A DNA stretch of 61,420 nt from Dyella ginsengisoli LA-4 (GCF_000334915.1 NZ_AMSF01000075.1:1-61420); one strand, 5' to 3'; positions 1 to 9,813 are shown, counted from the stretch's first letter. Notes: a model not told the origin generated them from the sequence alone. Numbers and translations: made by a program.

Positions 1-1022
1 ACTACCGCCGGCTGAACGGGCACCACCGGCACTGGGATCACGACCACCGCCACGATCGCGATGGACGCGACCGGCGGGAGGCCGACGAGCGCTACTTCAA
101 CGAGCGCTGGCGCCGCTACCACGAAGGACGCGACCCCGAGCTGCGATACAGCCACGAGCGGCCTCCGCACGGCATCACTGCAATGTCGCGCCAGGCCTTC
201 GCCGAGGCCCGCCCCGTTCAGGCCCACCGACTGCACCTGGATGCCGCCGAGGCGCGTAGCGTGACGCTCCTGGGTGGCGCCAGCCGCCTGCCCCGGGCAC
301 GCTCCATGGCAGTAGGGAACCGCCCGTTTCCGCCGCGCGCGGCGGAAACGGGCCACTTCGCCCGACCCGTGGTGATGCATCGCGACGTTGAGCGACAAGC
401 CGGAGATCGGGTGTTCCGGGCGGGCATGCCGCAGGCGCGCCCGGCGGCGATACCCGCCGAACGCCGGATCGCCTCGCCGGCCGATGCATCAATGTCGCCA
501 GCGGCACGCATCGCGCGCGACCGGATCGATGCGCCAGCGGCACGCCCCGAAAGCAGGCGGGAACTCCGCCCGAGCATGCTGCCCTCGGTACCCCGGTTCG
601 TGCAGGAGCCCGTGGCGCCACGTCAGGAGCCGGTGACCCGCCGGGAGCCCGCGGCGCAGAACCGGCCACAGGCGCGCGCGCTACCGACCCTTCCGCGCTT
701 CGAACAGGTACGCCCAGCGATGATCGGAGCACGCCGTGGGCCCGAGGCGGAGCCTCGCGTGGTGCAGGCGCCGAGCGCACGCCCCGCGAGTCTGCCCGCG
801 CCGCCGCCGATGCGGCTGGAGCCCCGTCGCGCCACCATGAGCGAGGCGGCACCTGCCCCCCGCCGATTCGAGCCGGTACCGCGCGCCTACACTCCCCCAC
901 GTCAAGCCGCACCGGCGCCTCGCCCGACGCCAAGCCCGCATGCCGCGCAGCAGAACCGGCCGTCACCACCTGCGCATCGGGAGCGCGAGAACCCGGGCGC
1001 GGAACGCTTCAAGCACCGCTGA
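1..1022 (+). CDS. 3' end of Pro/Arg-rich secreted protein, DUF6600-like (partial)
   Basis: The reading frame is open from the window edge (first full codon at base 3) to TGA at 1020-1022, so the N-terminus, including any signal peptide, is missing. The visible part begins with a His/Arg/Asp-rich stretch. A segment reading ITAMSRQAFAEARPVQ follows, resembling the end of the DUF6600 region in FecR-like exported proteins of Xanthomonadales, where a V/I-T-A-V...F..-RPV motif is common. About 240 residues of low-complexity Pro/Arg/Ala sequence complete it. No catalytic motif is visible. A perfect 32-bp palindrome lies inside the frame at 322-353. The internal ATG at 183 is probably not the start, because the same frame and protein style continue upstream. 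Family assignment is tentative; that it is a coding tail is more certain. Confidence 0.55.
   Translation, partial: YRRLNGHHRHWDHDHRHDRDGRDRREADERYFNERWRRYHEGRDPELRYSHERPPHGITAMSRQAFAEARPVQAHRLHLDAAEARSVTLLGGASRLPRARSMAVGNRPFPPRAAETGHFARPVVMHRDVERQAGDRVFRAGMPQARPAAIPAERRIASPADASMSPAARIARDRIDAPAARPESRRELRPSMLPSVPRFVQEPVAPRQEPVTRREPAAQNRPQARALPTLPRFEQVRPAMIGARRGPEAEPRVVQAPSARPASLPAPPPMRLEPRRATMSEAAPAPRRFEPVPRAYTPPRQAAPAPRPTPSPHAAQQNRPSPPAHRERENPGAERFKHR
322..353. repeat. Perfect 32-bp palindrome inside a coding sequence
   Basis: The left arm GCCCGTTTCCGCCGCG is followed directly by its exact reverse complement, giving 16-bp arms with no spacer. In RNA this would form a very stable hairpin. It lies within the partial Pro/Arg-rich gene and keeps the frame open, and no T-tract follows. 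It could be a REP-like palindromic element or a hairpin that slows translation. I saw no second copy in the window. Confidence 0.85.
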
Positions 1023-1136
1023 GACCACACACGGGAGCGGACGGCGATACAATCGACGATTCGACGAACCATCGGCCCGCCAACCGGCGGGCCGATCAGC
1101 GCGCCGGCCGCAGCGGCCGCCCGACCCGGATCATCC

Positions 1137-1862
1137 ATGAGCGACGACTCCCACCACGACGACGCCCCGGCGGACGCCGAGCACGAGACGCATCTGCGCC
1201 GCATCCGCAGCTTCGTGCTCCGCGAGGGCCGCATGACCCCGGCCCAGCAGCGCGCTTTCGACGCGCACTGGTCACGCTTCGGCCTGGACTACCGCGGCGA
1301 ACCGCGCGACTTCGCCGCCGCGTTCGGGCGGCAGGCCCCGCGGGTGCTGGAAATCGGCTTCGGCAATGGTGAGGCGCTGGCCTGGGCCAGCGAACACGAT
1401 GCGGAACGGGACTTCATCGGCGTGGAAGTGCATGGTCCGGGTGTCGGCCGGCTGATGAATGCCCTGGCTGCGCGCGACGCGCGGAACGTGCGCATCTACA
1501 AGCACGACGCGGTCGAGGTGCTGGAGCACGAGGTGGCCCCCGGCACGCTTTCCGAGGTGCGCATCTGGTTCCCCGACCCCTGGCACAAGAAGCGCCACAA
1601 CAAGCGGCGCATCGTGCAACCGGCCTTCGTGGCCCTGCTCGCTTCGCGCATGGCACCCGGTGGCCTGCTGCACCTGGCCACCGACTGGGAGCCCTACGCC
1701 GAACACATGCTCGAGGTGATGGAGGCAGCGCCCGACTGGCGCAACGCAGTCGCCCCCGGCAGCTATGCCGAGAAACCCGACTGGCGCATCGAGACCCACT
1801 TCGAGCGCCGCGGCCTCAAGCTCGGCCATGGCGTCCGGGATCTGCTCTACCGCCGCTGCTGA
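1137..1862 (+). CDS. trmB: tRNA (guanine-N7-)-methyltransferase TrmB
   Basis: A 241-residue protein that transfers a methyl group from SAM to N7 of G46 in tRNA variable loops, in the cytosol. The SAM-binding motif [10 protein letters not shown] is near residues 77-86. The family signature [16 protein letters not shown] follows at about 142-157, and a conserved [10 protein letters not shown] segment lies further on. Length is normal for the family. The ATG at 1137 begins an Asp/His-rich leader, and the conserved part starts near residue 20 ([13 protein letters not shown]), so the exact start is not critical. It stands alone, 114 bp after the preceding gene. Confidence 0.95.
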   Translation: MSDDSHHDDAPADAEHETHLRRIRSFVLREGRMTPAQQRAFDAHWSRFGLDYRGEPRDFAAAFGRQAPRVLEIGFGNGEALAWASEHDAERDFIGVEVHGPGVGRLMNALAARDARNVRIYKHDAVEVLEHEVAPGTLSEVRIWFPDPWHKKRHNKRRIVQPAFVALLASRMAPGGLLHLATDWEPYAEHMLEVMEAAPDWRNAVAPGSYAEKPDWRIETHFERRGLKLGHGVRDLLYRRC

Positions 1863-2034
1863 AGACGGCTTCGACGAAAGGATTCACCAGCCGTCATGCA
1901 TGCCCGCATATACTGCGCACCAAGAGAGGGACGGGGCGCCGCGTGAGGCTTACTTCGCACCACCGCACGCAGACGTGCGGCCTGGCCCCGTGTGCTGACG
2001 GCGTGCGACCCCCAACCCGGCGAGACCTCACCCC

Positions 2035-3876
2035 TTGGGCCTGACCCTCACTCCCGAAATGATCCTGGTGCTGGCCCTGGTGGCCTTCACCATGATCATG
2101 CTGGTGCTGGAGTGGATCCGCGCCGACATGGTGGCGCTGCTGGTGGTGGTGGTGATCGGCCTGACCGGGCTGATTCCCTCCGACCGCGTGTTCAACGGCT
2201 TCGCCGGCAACGCGGTGATCGCCATCATCGCGATCATGATCATGGGCGCCGGGCTGGACCGCGCCGGCGTGCTTTCGCTCACCGCCAACTTCGTGATGCG
2301 CATGGCGCGGGGCATGGAGTCGCGGCTGGGCGTGGTGATCAACTCGGTCACCAGCCTGTTCAGCGCGGTGATCCCCAGCCAGGCGCTGGCCGCGCTGATG
2401 ATCCCGGTGATCAGCCGGCTGTCCGCGCGCACCGGCGTACCGATCTCGCGGCTGCTGCTGCCAATGGCGTTCTGCATCCTCACCGCCACCAACACCACGC
2501 TGATCGCCAACTCGCCGCTGATCATCCTCAACGACCTGATCGCCAGCGCCAACAACAACCTGCCGCCGGGTGCACACACCATCCCGAAGTTCGGCCTGTT
2601 CAGCGTGACCCCGATCGGCCTGGCGCTGGCCGTGCTGGGCGTGACGTTCTTCTATTTCTTCACCCGCAGGCTGCTGCCCGAGCGTGAAGACGACCGGCTG
2701 AAGGTCACTCCCGGCCGCACCGAGAGCTACTTCGCCGACACCTACGGCATCGTCGGCGACACTGCCGAGCTCACCGTCACCGCCGAGAGCCCGCTGGTCG
2801 GCATGAGCATCGGCGAGGTGGAGCAGCTGCGCGAGGCGCCACTGATCCTGGCGATCAAGAGCGGCAACGACTCGCGCATGGCGCCACCGGTGGACCAGGT
2901 GATCTGGGTCGGCTCGGTGCTCGGCGTGCTCGGACCGCGGGAGCAACTGGCGCAGTTCGCCAACAACCAGCTTTGCCGGCTGTCCCCGCGCATGCGCCAG
3001 CTTGGCGAGCTGTTCAACCCGACCCGCGCGGGCATTTCCGAGGCGGTGATCCCGCCGAGCTCGCGCTTCATCAAGCAGACCATCGGCGCGCTGCGCCTGC
3101 GCAAGCGCTACGGCATCTCGGTGCTGGCGGTGCACCGCGGCGACCAGGTGCTGCGCGACGATGTGCGCGGCATCAGCCTGCGCCCCGGCGACACCCTGGT
3201 GCTGCACTCGAGCTGGCGCGAACTGGCCCAAGCCACCGAGGACAAGGACCTCGTGGTGGTCACCGACATCCCGAAGGAGGAACAGCGCCCCGGCAAGATC
3301 TGGCACGCGGTGGGCTTCTTCCTGCTGGCCAAGGGCCTGGCGCTGTTCACCAACCTCGACCTGTCGGTGGCGATGATGACCGGCGCGATCGGCATGCTGC
3401 TGACCGGCGTGCTGAACATGGACGAGGCGTACAAGGCGATCAACTGGAAGACGATCTTCGTCACCGCCTGCCTGATTCCGCTGGGCTGGTCGATGGACGC
3501 CACCGGCACCGCCGCCTGGCTGGCGCAGGAGGTGCTGGTCTATCTCGGCCACGCCGCGCCGTGGATCCTGCAGCTGGCGCTGGCCATCCTCACCCTGCTG
3601 TTCTCGCAGGTGATGTCCAACGTGGGCGCCACGGTGATGATGGTGCCGATCGCGATCAGCGTCGCCGTGGCCACCGGCGGCAACCCGTCGGCCTATGCGC
3701 TGATCGTCGCGGTCTCCTCGTCCAACACTTTCCTGATCAGCTCGGGCCACCCGGCGCTGATGATGGTCGCCGGTCCCGGTGGCTACCGCGGCAAGGACTT
3801 CCTGCGTGTGGGCGTGCCGCTGACCCTGGCGGTGCTGCTGGTGACCATGGTGATGATCAACCTGATGTTCCATTGA
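2035..3876 (+). CDS. SLC13-family permease with internal TrkA-C (RCK_C) domains
   Basis: A 613-residue polytopic inner-membrane transporter of the SLC13/DASS type. The first ~215 residues hold hydrophobic helices, including a conserved NTTLIANSPLIIL loop. Residues ~235-415 are soluble and contain two RCK_C-like modules (AESPLVGMSIGEVEQL and PPSSRFIKQTIGALRLRKRY). A second membrane half ends with SNVGATVMMVPIA and SSSNTFLISSGHPALMMV, which match the twin anion-binding regions of the fold. Likely substrates are dicarboxylates, sulfate or similar anions; the sequence does not say which. The RCK_C insert suggests ligand gating. The chosen start is TTG at 2035; an ATG at 2059 would remove eight residues. 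Confidence 0.85.
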   Translation: MGLTLTPEMILVLALVAFTMIMLVLEWIRADMVALLVVVVIGLTGLIPSDRVFNGFAGNAVIAIIAIMIMGAGLDRAGVLSLTANFVMRMARGMESRLGVVINSVTSLFSAVIPSQALAALMIPVISRLSARTGVPISRLLLPMAFCILTATNTTLIANSPLIILNDLIASANNNLPPGAHTIPKFGLFSVTPIGLALAVLGVTFFYFFTRRLLPEREDDRLKVTPGRTESYFADTYGIVGDTAELTVTAESPLVGMSIGEVEQLREAPLILAIKSGNDSRMAPPVDQVIWVGSVLGVLGPREQLAQFANNQLCRLSPRMRQLGELFNPTRAGISEAVIPPSSRFIKQTIGALRLRKRYGISVLAVHRGDQVLRDDVRGISLRPGDTLVLHSSWRELAQATEDKDLVVVTDIPKEEQRPGKIWHAVGFFLLAKGLALFTNLDLSVAMMTGAIGMLLTGVLNMDEAYKAINWKTIFVTACLIPLGWSMDATGTAAWLAQEVLVYLGHAAPWILQLALAILTLLFSQVMSNVGATVMMVPIAISVAVATGGNPSAYALIVAVSSSNTFLISSGHPALMMVAGPGGYRGKDFLRVGVPLTLAVLLVTMVMINLMFH

Positions 3877-3889
3877 GCCCGGCGGCGGC

Positions 3890-4237
3890 TCAGCCGGCGT
3901 CGAGGAAAACCTCCCCCGCCTCCACCCGCACCGGCACCCGCCGCAGCCCCTGCCCGCGGCATGGCCCGCCGATGCATGCCCCGCTGGCCGCCATGAAGCT
4001 GGCTCCGTGCGCGGCGCACACCAGCGCCCCCTTGCTCAGCAGGAATTTGCCGGGCGCCCAGTCCAGCCGGCGGCCGGCGTGCGGGCAGATATTGAGGTAC
4101 GCATGCACCGCTTCGCCGAAGCGCAGCACGATGAGATTCTCCTTGCCCTCCGGCAGCACGGCATCCACCGCGATGGCCTCCCCGTCGGGAATGTCCCCGG
4201 TGCGGCAAATCGCGCGGGCGCTCTCGTTTCTATCCAT
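3890..4237 (-). CDS. Rieske [2Fe-2S] ferredoxin
   Basis: A 115-residue soluble Rieske-type protein. The cluster-binding pattern is clear: CPHAG supplies the first Cys/His pair and CAAHGASF the second, separated by the usual ~20 residues. No oxygenase catalytic domain is attached, so it probably acts as a stand-alone electron carrier or a small subunit; the partner is unknown. It converges on the SLC13 gene, with 13 bp between stop codons. The start is uncertain: ATG at 4237 gives MDRNESARAIC, while ATG at 4288 adds 17 residues and brings the 5' end close to the divergent gene at 4316. Neither has a strong ribosome binding site. Confidence 0.85.
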   Translation of the reverse strand: MDRNESARAICRTGDIPDGEAIAVDAVLPEGKENLIVLRFGEAVHAYLNICPHAGRRLDWAPGKFLLSKGALVCAAHGASFMAASGACIGGPCRGQGLRRVPVRVEAGEVFLDAG

Positions 4238-4315
4238 CGGCACTTGTGTCACGTTCGCGGAGGCCTCATCGTTGCACGCGTAAGTCATTGATTTTACCAC
4301 ACGGATTTTTAACAC

Positions 4316-4597
4316 ATGCGTTTCGTCCTGCCCGCTTCGCGTCGCGCCCGCCATCCGCTTGCCCGCGCCCTCTCGGTGCTGCTGGGTCTGGCCGTGATCG
4401 GCGTGCTGATGGTATTCGGCCTGGTCGTGGCCGGTGTGCTGCTGGTCGGCGGCCTGGTGCTGCTGGCGGTCCGTCAGTGGAAACTGGGCTCCTCGCGCCC
4501 GGCCGCTGCCGGTTCGCGCGCATCGCACGACGCGCAGACCATCGAGGGTGAATTCGTGGTGCTGCGCGACAACCGCAACACCGCCCACTCGCACTGA
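4316..4597 (+). CDS. Small membrane protein of unknown function
   Basis: A 93-residue protein with a basic N-terminus (RFVLPASRRARHP). A long hydrophobic stretch at residues ~18-52 is enough for one long or two short membrane helices, followed by a polar tail ending in EGEFVVLRDNR. I do not recognise the family with certainty. It is divergent from the Rieske gene across a short AT-rich stretch (4289-4315), unusual for this DNA and likely to hold promoter elements. The charge distribution (positive inside, membrane, hydrophilic tail) supports a real gene rather than a chance frame. Confidence 0.65.
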   Translation: MRFVLPASRRARHPLARALSVLLGLAVIGVLMVFGLVVAGVLLVGGLVLLAVRQWKLGSSRPAAAGSRASHDAQTIEGEFVVLRDNRNTAHSH

Positions 4598-4673
4598 CGC
4601 TACGCGCAAGATCCGGATGGCGCCGGCACAAAGTGCAGCGCTAGCCTGAGCGCATCCTCCCACGGATGCCGCC

Positions 4674-5573
4674 ATGCCCACGACCCGCACCGACGTTGCG
4701 CTCGAAGCCGTCCGCGCACGGATCGAGCAGTCCGATGAACTGCCCACCCTGGCCACTCTGGCCACGCAGGCCGGACTCAGTCCGACCCATCTGCAACGCG
4801 CCTTCCGTCGCCGTTTCGGCGTGAGCCCGGCCGAATATCATCGGGCACGACGCTTCGACCAGCTGCGCCGTTCGCTGCGCGAGGGTCAGCCGGTGAGCGA
4901 CGCCGTCTACGCGGCCGGGTTCGGTTCCGGCAGCCGGGTCTATGAGCACAGCGACCGCCTGCTCGGCATGACCCCGGCCAGCTATCGCTCCGGCGGCGCC
5001 GGAGCGCACATCCGCTACACCATCACCCACACTCCGCTGGGTCCGATGCTGGTCGCCGCCACCACCCGCGGACTGTGTTCGGTCACGCTGGACAACGACG
5101 AGGCCGCCCTGGAAACCCGGCTGACGCGCGAATTCCCCCACGCCACCCGCGAACGGGTGGAGGCCGGTCGCGAGGAATGGCTCGACGCGGTGATCGCCCA
5201 TGTCGCGCACAAGCTGGGCTGGAGTGCAGTCGATGCCGCGCAACTGCCGCCGCTGGACGTCGCGGCGACCGCATTTCAATGGCGCGTCTGGCAGGCCCTC
5301 ACGCGGATCCCGGCCGGGAGTACGGTGAGTTACGGCGAACTGGCCGCGGGGCTCGGCATGCCGCGCGCGGCGCGGGCCGTCGGCAACGCCTGCGGTAGCA
5401 ACCGGCTGGCACTGGTGGTGCCCTGCCATCGCGTGGTCCGCGAGGACGGTTCGCCGGGCGGCTGGCGCTGGGGGGTGGAGCGCAAGCGGCAGTTGCTGGA
5501 ACGCGAGCGCGCCGTCACCGGTCAGGAAAATGTCGGCGAGCGGCCTCGTTCCGCATCGCGCTCTCGTCGATAA
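4674..5573 (+). CDS. Ada-like protein: AraC-type HTH fused to O6-methylguanine-DNA methyltransferase
   Basis: A 299-residue DNA repair protein. Residues ~8-105 form an AraC/XylS helix-turn-helix pair (LATLATQAGLSPTHLQRAF and SDAVYAAGFGSGSRVYE). Residues ~112-285 form the Ada/Ogt domain, whose methyl-acceptor cysteine is C251 in VVPCHRVV, preceded by YGELAAGLGMPRAARAVGNA. It should repair O6-methylguanine by irreversible methyl transfer to C251. Unlike E. coli Ada it lacks the N-terminal zinc domain that takes methyl groups from phosphotriesters, so the usual switch to a transcriptional activator is missing. The DNA-binding part may still regulate or may only aid repair. It lies 30 bp upstream of the EamA gene. 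Confidence 0.9.
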   Translation: MPTTRTDVALEAVRARIEQSDELPTLATLATQAGLSPTHLQRAFRRRFGVSPAEYHRARRFDQLRRSLREGQPVSDAVYAAGFGSGSRVYEHSDRLLGMTPASYRSGGAGAHIRYTITHTPLGPMLVAATTRGLCSVTLDNDEAALETRLTREFPHATRERVEAGREEWLDAVIAHVAHKLGWSAVDAAQLPPLDVAATAFQWRVWQALTRIPAGSTVSYGELAAGLGMPRAARAVGNACGSNRLALVVPCHRVVREDGSPGGWRWGVERKRQLLERERAVTGQENVGERPRSASRSRR

Positions 5574-5603
5574 TCGCGCGTCCCTTCCCGAGCCCGCCCC
5601 GAC

Positions 5604-6497
5604 ATGTCCGACATCGCCGCGACCCGCGGTCACGCCGACGAACGCGTGCTGATCCCGCTCGCTCTGTTCGCGCTCTACGTGATCTGGGGCTCCACCTACC
5701 TCGCCATCCGCTTCGCGCTGGCAAGCTATCCGCCCTTCCTGCTGGCGGGCGTGCGCTTCCTGGGCGCGGGCCTCGCGCTCTACGGCTTTCTGCGCCTGCG
5801 CGGCGTCGCCGCGCCGAGCCGCCGGCAGTGGCGCAATGCCGCCGTCACCGGCGTGCTGCTGCTCGGTTTCGGCAACGGACTGGTGTGCTTTGCCGAGCAG
5901 CGGGTGAGTTCGGGCATCGCTGCCGTGGCGGTGGCGAGCATGCCCCTGTTCGCCGCCCTGTTCGCCGGACTCTATGGCCAGTGGTCGACCCGCCGCGAGA
6001 CAGTCGGATTGCTGGTGGGTTTCGCCGGCGTGATCGTGCTCAACCTTGGCAGCGGGCTGTCCGGCTCGCGTCTGGGTGCGCTGGCGTTGATCGCTGCAGC
6101 GATGTGCTGGGCCTTCGGCTCGGCATGGAGCAAGCGGCAGGACATGCCTACCGGCCCGATGAATACCGCCGCACAGATGCTGTGCGCCAGCCTCGCCCTG
6201 CTCGCGGTCGGCTTCGGCGGTGGCGAACGGCTGCCGTCCCATCCCACCTGGCATGCCACCGCGGCGCTGATCTACCTGGCGGTGTTCGGTTCGATCATCG
6301 CCTTCAGCGCCTACCTCTACGTGCTGCGCCATGCCCGCCCGGCGTTGGCCACCAGCTACGCCTACGTCAATCCGCCGGTCGCCGTGCTGTTCGGCGTGCT
6401 GCTCGCGGGCGAGCACGTCGGCCCGTTCGACCTGGCCGGCATGGCGGTGATCCTGCTCGGCGTCGCGGTGATCACCCTGTCGCGGCAGCGGCGATGA
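5604..6497 (+). CDS. yedA: EamA/DMT-family transporter, YedA-like
   Basis: A 297-residue inner-membrane protein with ten predicted helices arranged as two EamA repeats. The motif YVIWGSTYLAIRFAL near residues 25-39 is typical of the drug/metabolite transporter family. The second repeat ends with YVNPPVAVLFGVLLAGE, also typical. Such proteins export amino acids, metabolites or toxic compounds; the substrate cannot be read from sequence. It follows the Ada-like gene closely on the same strand and may be co-transcribed. The gap after it (6498-6615) holds a 12-bp palindrome (GCCTCCGGAGGC, 6528-6539) but no clear terminator. Confidence 0.85.
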   Translation: MSDIAATRGHADERVLIPLALFALYVIWGSTYLAIRFALASYPPFLLAGVRFLGAGLALYGFLRLRGVAAPSRRQWRNAAVTGVLLLGFGNGLVCFAEQRVSSGIAAVAVASMPLFAALFAGLYGQWSTRRETVGLLVGFAGVIVLNLGSGLSGSRLGALALIAAAMCWAFGSAWSKRQDMPTGPMNTAAQMLCASLALLAVGFGGGERLPSHPTWHATAALIYLAVFGSIIAFSAYLYVLRHARPALATSYAYVNPPVAVLFGVLLAGEHVGPFDLAGMAVILLGVAVITLSRQRR

Positions 6498-6615
6498 CAT
6501 TTCGCCATTGGCGGCAGCGGGCAGGCAGCCTCCGGAGGCGCCGAGGGACGGGGCGGGAAAGCGGGCGACGCACCGCGGGCCCGCAATCCCCTTCACTCCA
6601 TGCCTCGCTCCCGCC

Positions 6616-7938
6616 CTAGAGTTCCCGCAATGCCGTGCTCACCGGCAGACGCGCGGCGCGTACGGCAGGAAACAGGCCTCCGACCAGGCCGATCGCCAGC
6701 GCCCATTTGATGCCGGTCCACAGCAGCTGCGGCGACACCTTGAACTGGAACACCACCTGGCTGAAGTTCGAACCCAGGGTCGATGCGGTGTAGCCGTTGA
6801 AGATCACCCAGGTGACGAAGCCGCCCAACAGGCCGCCGAGCAGGGCGAGCAGCATCGTTTCCAGCAGCACGGAGACCACCACCGGTACGCCACGGAAACC
6901 GATCGCGCGCAGCGTGGCGATCTCCCGTGCGCGCGCAGCGACGGCGGCGAACATGGTGTTGAGCGCGCCGAAGATCGCACCGATCGCCATGATCACGCCG
7001 ACCGTGATGCCGACCACGCGGATCACCTTGGTCAATCCCTCCGACTGCTTGGCGTAGTAGTCGCGGGTGGTGCTCACGTCCACCTTCAGGCGCGGATCGC
7101 CGACCAGCGCCGACTTGAAGGTGTCGAACGCCTCCGGCGAGGTCAGCCGCACGGTGACCGACTGTGCGCTCGAGCCGCGACGGTAGGTCGAGGCGACGGT
7201 CTGGCGATCGCCCCACAGCTCCGAATCGTGTGAGTCGCCGGAGGCGAATTCGCCGACCACGGTCCAGTTCTGCCCGGCCAGACGGATCTGCTTGCCCACC
7301 TGAAGTCCGGCGAACTGGCGCAGCGCTCCCTGCCCCACCACCAGCTCGCGCAGGCCCGGCTTGAAGCGCCGGCCGGCGAGGATCTTCACGTTCGGCCGCA
7401 GCGTCCAGGCCGCGTCGTCGACGCCGCGGATCTGCACGTTGGCATCGACGGTGCGGTCGCTCTTCTTCGGCAGGTTGGCGACCACCGAGATTTCGGCCGA
7501 GGCCACCGGCTTGCCGTCGGCCGACTTGGCCACGCCCGGTGCCTGCTCGATCACGTCGATGTTGTCGCGTTCCAGCACCGAATTGAGCTCGGCGGCCGAG
7601 CCGCCGCGCAGCACGATGGCGGTATCGTCGCTGCCGGTCTGCGCCAGGGTGGCGGCGAAGCCGTCGCCCATCGCCAGCATCGCCACCAGTACGCCGACCA
7701 CGCCGGCGATGCCGATCACGATCACCGACGAAGCGCCGAGGCGCTGGCCCAGTGTGCTGATGCCCACGCGGGTCACCGAGAGTGTCTGCCGGCCGCGCCG
7801 GAACAGCACCAGCCACAGGACAAGCAACACCGCGAGCACGCCTACCGCCATCACCGGCAGGCGGGTCCAGACGACCAACGCGACCGCCAGCAGCAACAGC
7901 AGGCCGAGGTTGCCGAGGAAAGACAGGAATTTCTTCAT
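6616..7938 (-). CDS. ABC transporter permease, FtsX/MacB type (second permease)
   Basis: A 440-residue inner-membrane permease. Hydrophobic helices occur at the N-terminus (FLGNLGLLLLLAVALVVW and a following helix). A large periplasmic domain spans ~100-300, and the FtsX helices come after (VGITVGVIMAIGAIFGALNT, LLETMLLALLGGLLGGFV). The ATG at 7938 is chosen because GAGGAG lies just upstream; an ATG at 7971 would run back into the preceding gene. It is the last gene of the HlyD-ATPase-permease-permease operon and probably pairs with the other permease as a heterodimer, since both are full length but different. Confidence 0.9.
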   Translation of the reverse strand: MKKFLSFLGNLGLLLLLAVALVVWTRLPVMAVGVLAVLLVLWLVLFRRGRQTLSVTRVGISTLGQRLGASSVIVIGIAGVVGVLVAMLAMGDGFAATLAQTGSDDTAIVLRGGSAAELNSVLERDNIDVIEQAPGVAKSADGKPVASAEISVVANLPKKSDRTVDANVQIRGVDDAAWTLRPNVKILAGRRFKPGLRELVVGQGALRQFAGLQVGKQIRLAGQNWTVVGEFASGDSHDSELWGDRQTVASTYRRGSSAQSVTVRLTSPEAFDTFKSALVGDPRLKVDVSTTRDYYAKQSEGLTKVIRVVGITVGVIMAIGAIFGALNTMFAAVAARAREIATLRAIGFRGVPVVVSVLLETMLLALLGGLLGGFVTWVIFNGYTASTLGSNFSQVVFQFKVSPQLLWTGIKWALAIGLVGGLFPAVRAARLPVSTALREL

Positions 7939-7951
7939 GGTGCGGATCTCC

Positions 7952-9115
7952 TCAGCGGCCCGCGAGGGCATCGACGATGTTCAGGCGCATCGCGCGCAGT
8001 GCCGGCAGCGCGCCGACCACCAACCCGATCAGCACCATCAGGCCCAGGCCCAGCGCCCAGCTGCCCGCACCGACCGGCGGCAGGTTGACCATGCCGCCAC
8101 TGCCCTTGCTCACCCCGGGCGCCAGCACCGAGGCGATGCCCAGGCCGATGATGCCGCCGAACACCAGCAGCAGGACCGACTCGGCCAGCACCATGCCCAG
8201 CACGCCCCGGCTGGAGAAGCCGATGGTTTTCAGCACCGCCAGTTCCGAGGTGCGTTCGCGCACCGCCTGCGCCATCGTGTTGCCGGTCAGCAGCAGCAGG
8301 GTGAAGAACACCGCGCCCATGATCGCCGTGACGATCAGCCCGATGTCGCCCAGCTGCTTGGCGAACGAGGCGCTGAACGCCTGCTCGGTCTGCGACTTGG
8401 TCTCGTGGTCGGAGTTCGCCGAAATCGCGTCGATCGCCTTGGCCACGCGGTCGGCATCGTCGGGACTGGCAAGACGGTCGATGTACCAGCCCACCTCGTG
8501 GCGGGCATACAGGTTCGCTTCGTCGAAGTATTTCCAGTGCAGCAGGAACAGCTGGTCCATGCCGTTGGCCGCGCCCTTGCCCAGGCTGTAGATGCCGACG
8601 ATGTCGAACTGCCAGGTCTTGTCGCCGTTCTTCTGCGGAAAGATGGTCGACTGCAGCGGGATCTTGTCGCCGACCTTCCAGCCGTACTTCTTCGCCAGCA
8701 GCGGACCGATCACCACGCCGGTGCGCGTGTCGTCGAATGCCTTGCGTTGTTCGGGCGGCAGCTGGATTTCCGGATAGACGTCCAGGTAGTTCGGGCTGAC
8801 CGCGTAGCTGAAGACGAAGTTCTTCGGATCCTGGTAGATGCCGCCGAACCAGTTGGCATACGCCACGTCGCGCACACCCGGCACGGCGGCGATGCGGGCC
8901 TGCAGTGCCTGCGGCAACGACTGGATGATCGAGTAGCGCGAGGAGGTGATCAGCCGATCCACGCCGGCGATGCTCTTGCTGCCGCTGTCGAACGTGGTGC
9001 GCACCGCATCGAGCATGCCGAACAGCAGGAACGCGGTGATGATCGACACCAGGGTCAGGAAGGTGCGGGTCTTGCGCCGGAACAGCGCCGCCCAGACCAG
9101 ATGGAAGTATTTCAT
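7952..9115 (-). CDS. ABC transporter permease, FtsX/MacB type (first permease)
   Basis: A 387-residue permease of the FtsX fold. One N-terminal helix (FLTLVSIITAFLLFGMLDAV) precedes a periplasmic domain of ~220 residues and three C-terminal helices, with the conserved ERTSELAVLKTIGFSSRGVLGMVLAES coupling region between them. It lies 11 bp downstream of the ATPase gene and 13 bp upstream of the second permease gene. With the ATPase and HlyD adaptor it forms an export or lipoprotein-handling ABC system of the MacAB/DevBCA kind. Substrate unknown. Confidence 0.9.
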   Translation of the reverse strand: MKYFHLVWAALFRRKTRTFLTLVSIITAFLLFGMLDAVRTTFDSGSKSIAGVDRLITSSRYSIIQSLPQALQARIAAVPGVRDVAYANWFGGIYQDPKNFVFSYAVSPNYLDVYPEIQLPPEQRKAFDDTRTGVVIGPLLAKKYGWKVGDKIPLQSTIFPQKNGDKTWQFDIVGIYSLGKGAANGMDQLFLLHWKYFDEANLYARHEVGWYIDRLASPDDADRVAKAIDAISANSDHETKSQTEQAFSASFAKQLGDIGLIVTAIMGAVFFTLLLLTGNTMAQAVRERTSELAVLKTIGFSSRGVLGMVLAESVLLLVFGGIIGLGIASVLAPGVSKGSGGMVNLPPVGAGSWALGLGLMVLIGLVVGALPALRAMRLNIVDALAGR

Positions 9116-9126
9116 CGCCGCCTCCT

Positions 9127-9813
<687 letters not shown>

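Noticed and set aside
1894-3873. 659-codon open frame on the minus strand opposite the SLC13 permease
   Set aside because: His/Gln/Arg-rich translation with no domain, fully antisense to a well-supported membrane protein; a GC-skew shadow.
3890-4765. Extended 291-residue version of the Rieske protein
   Set aside because: The added N-terminal residues are antisense to another gene and show shadow-like composition; the Rieske domain begins near 4237 or 4288.
6528-6539. 12-bp palindrome GCCTCCGGAGGC in the gap after the EamA gene
   Set aside because: Short, GC-only and between convergent genes; chance or a weak hairpin is enough to explain it.
4641-6596. 651-codon minus-strand frame opposite the Ada-like and EamA genes
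   Set aside because: No recognisable domain; both plus-strand genes have clear family motifs.
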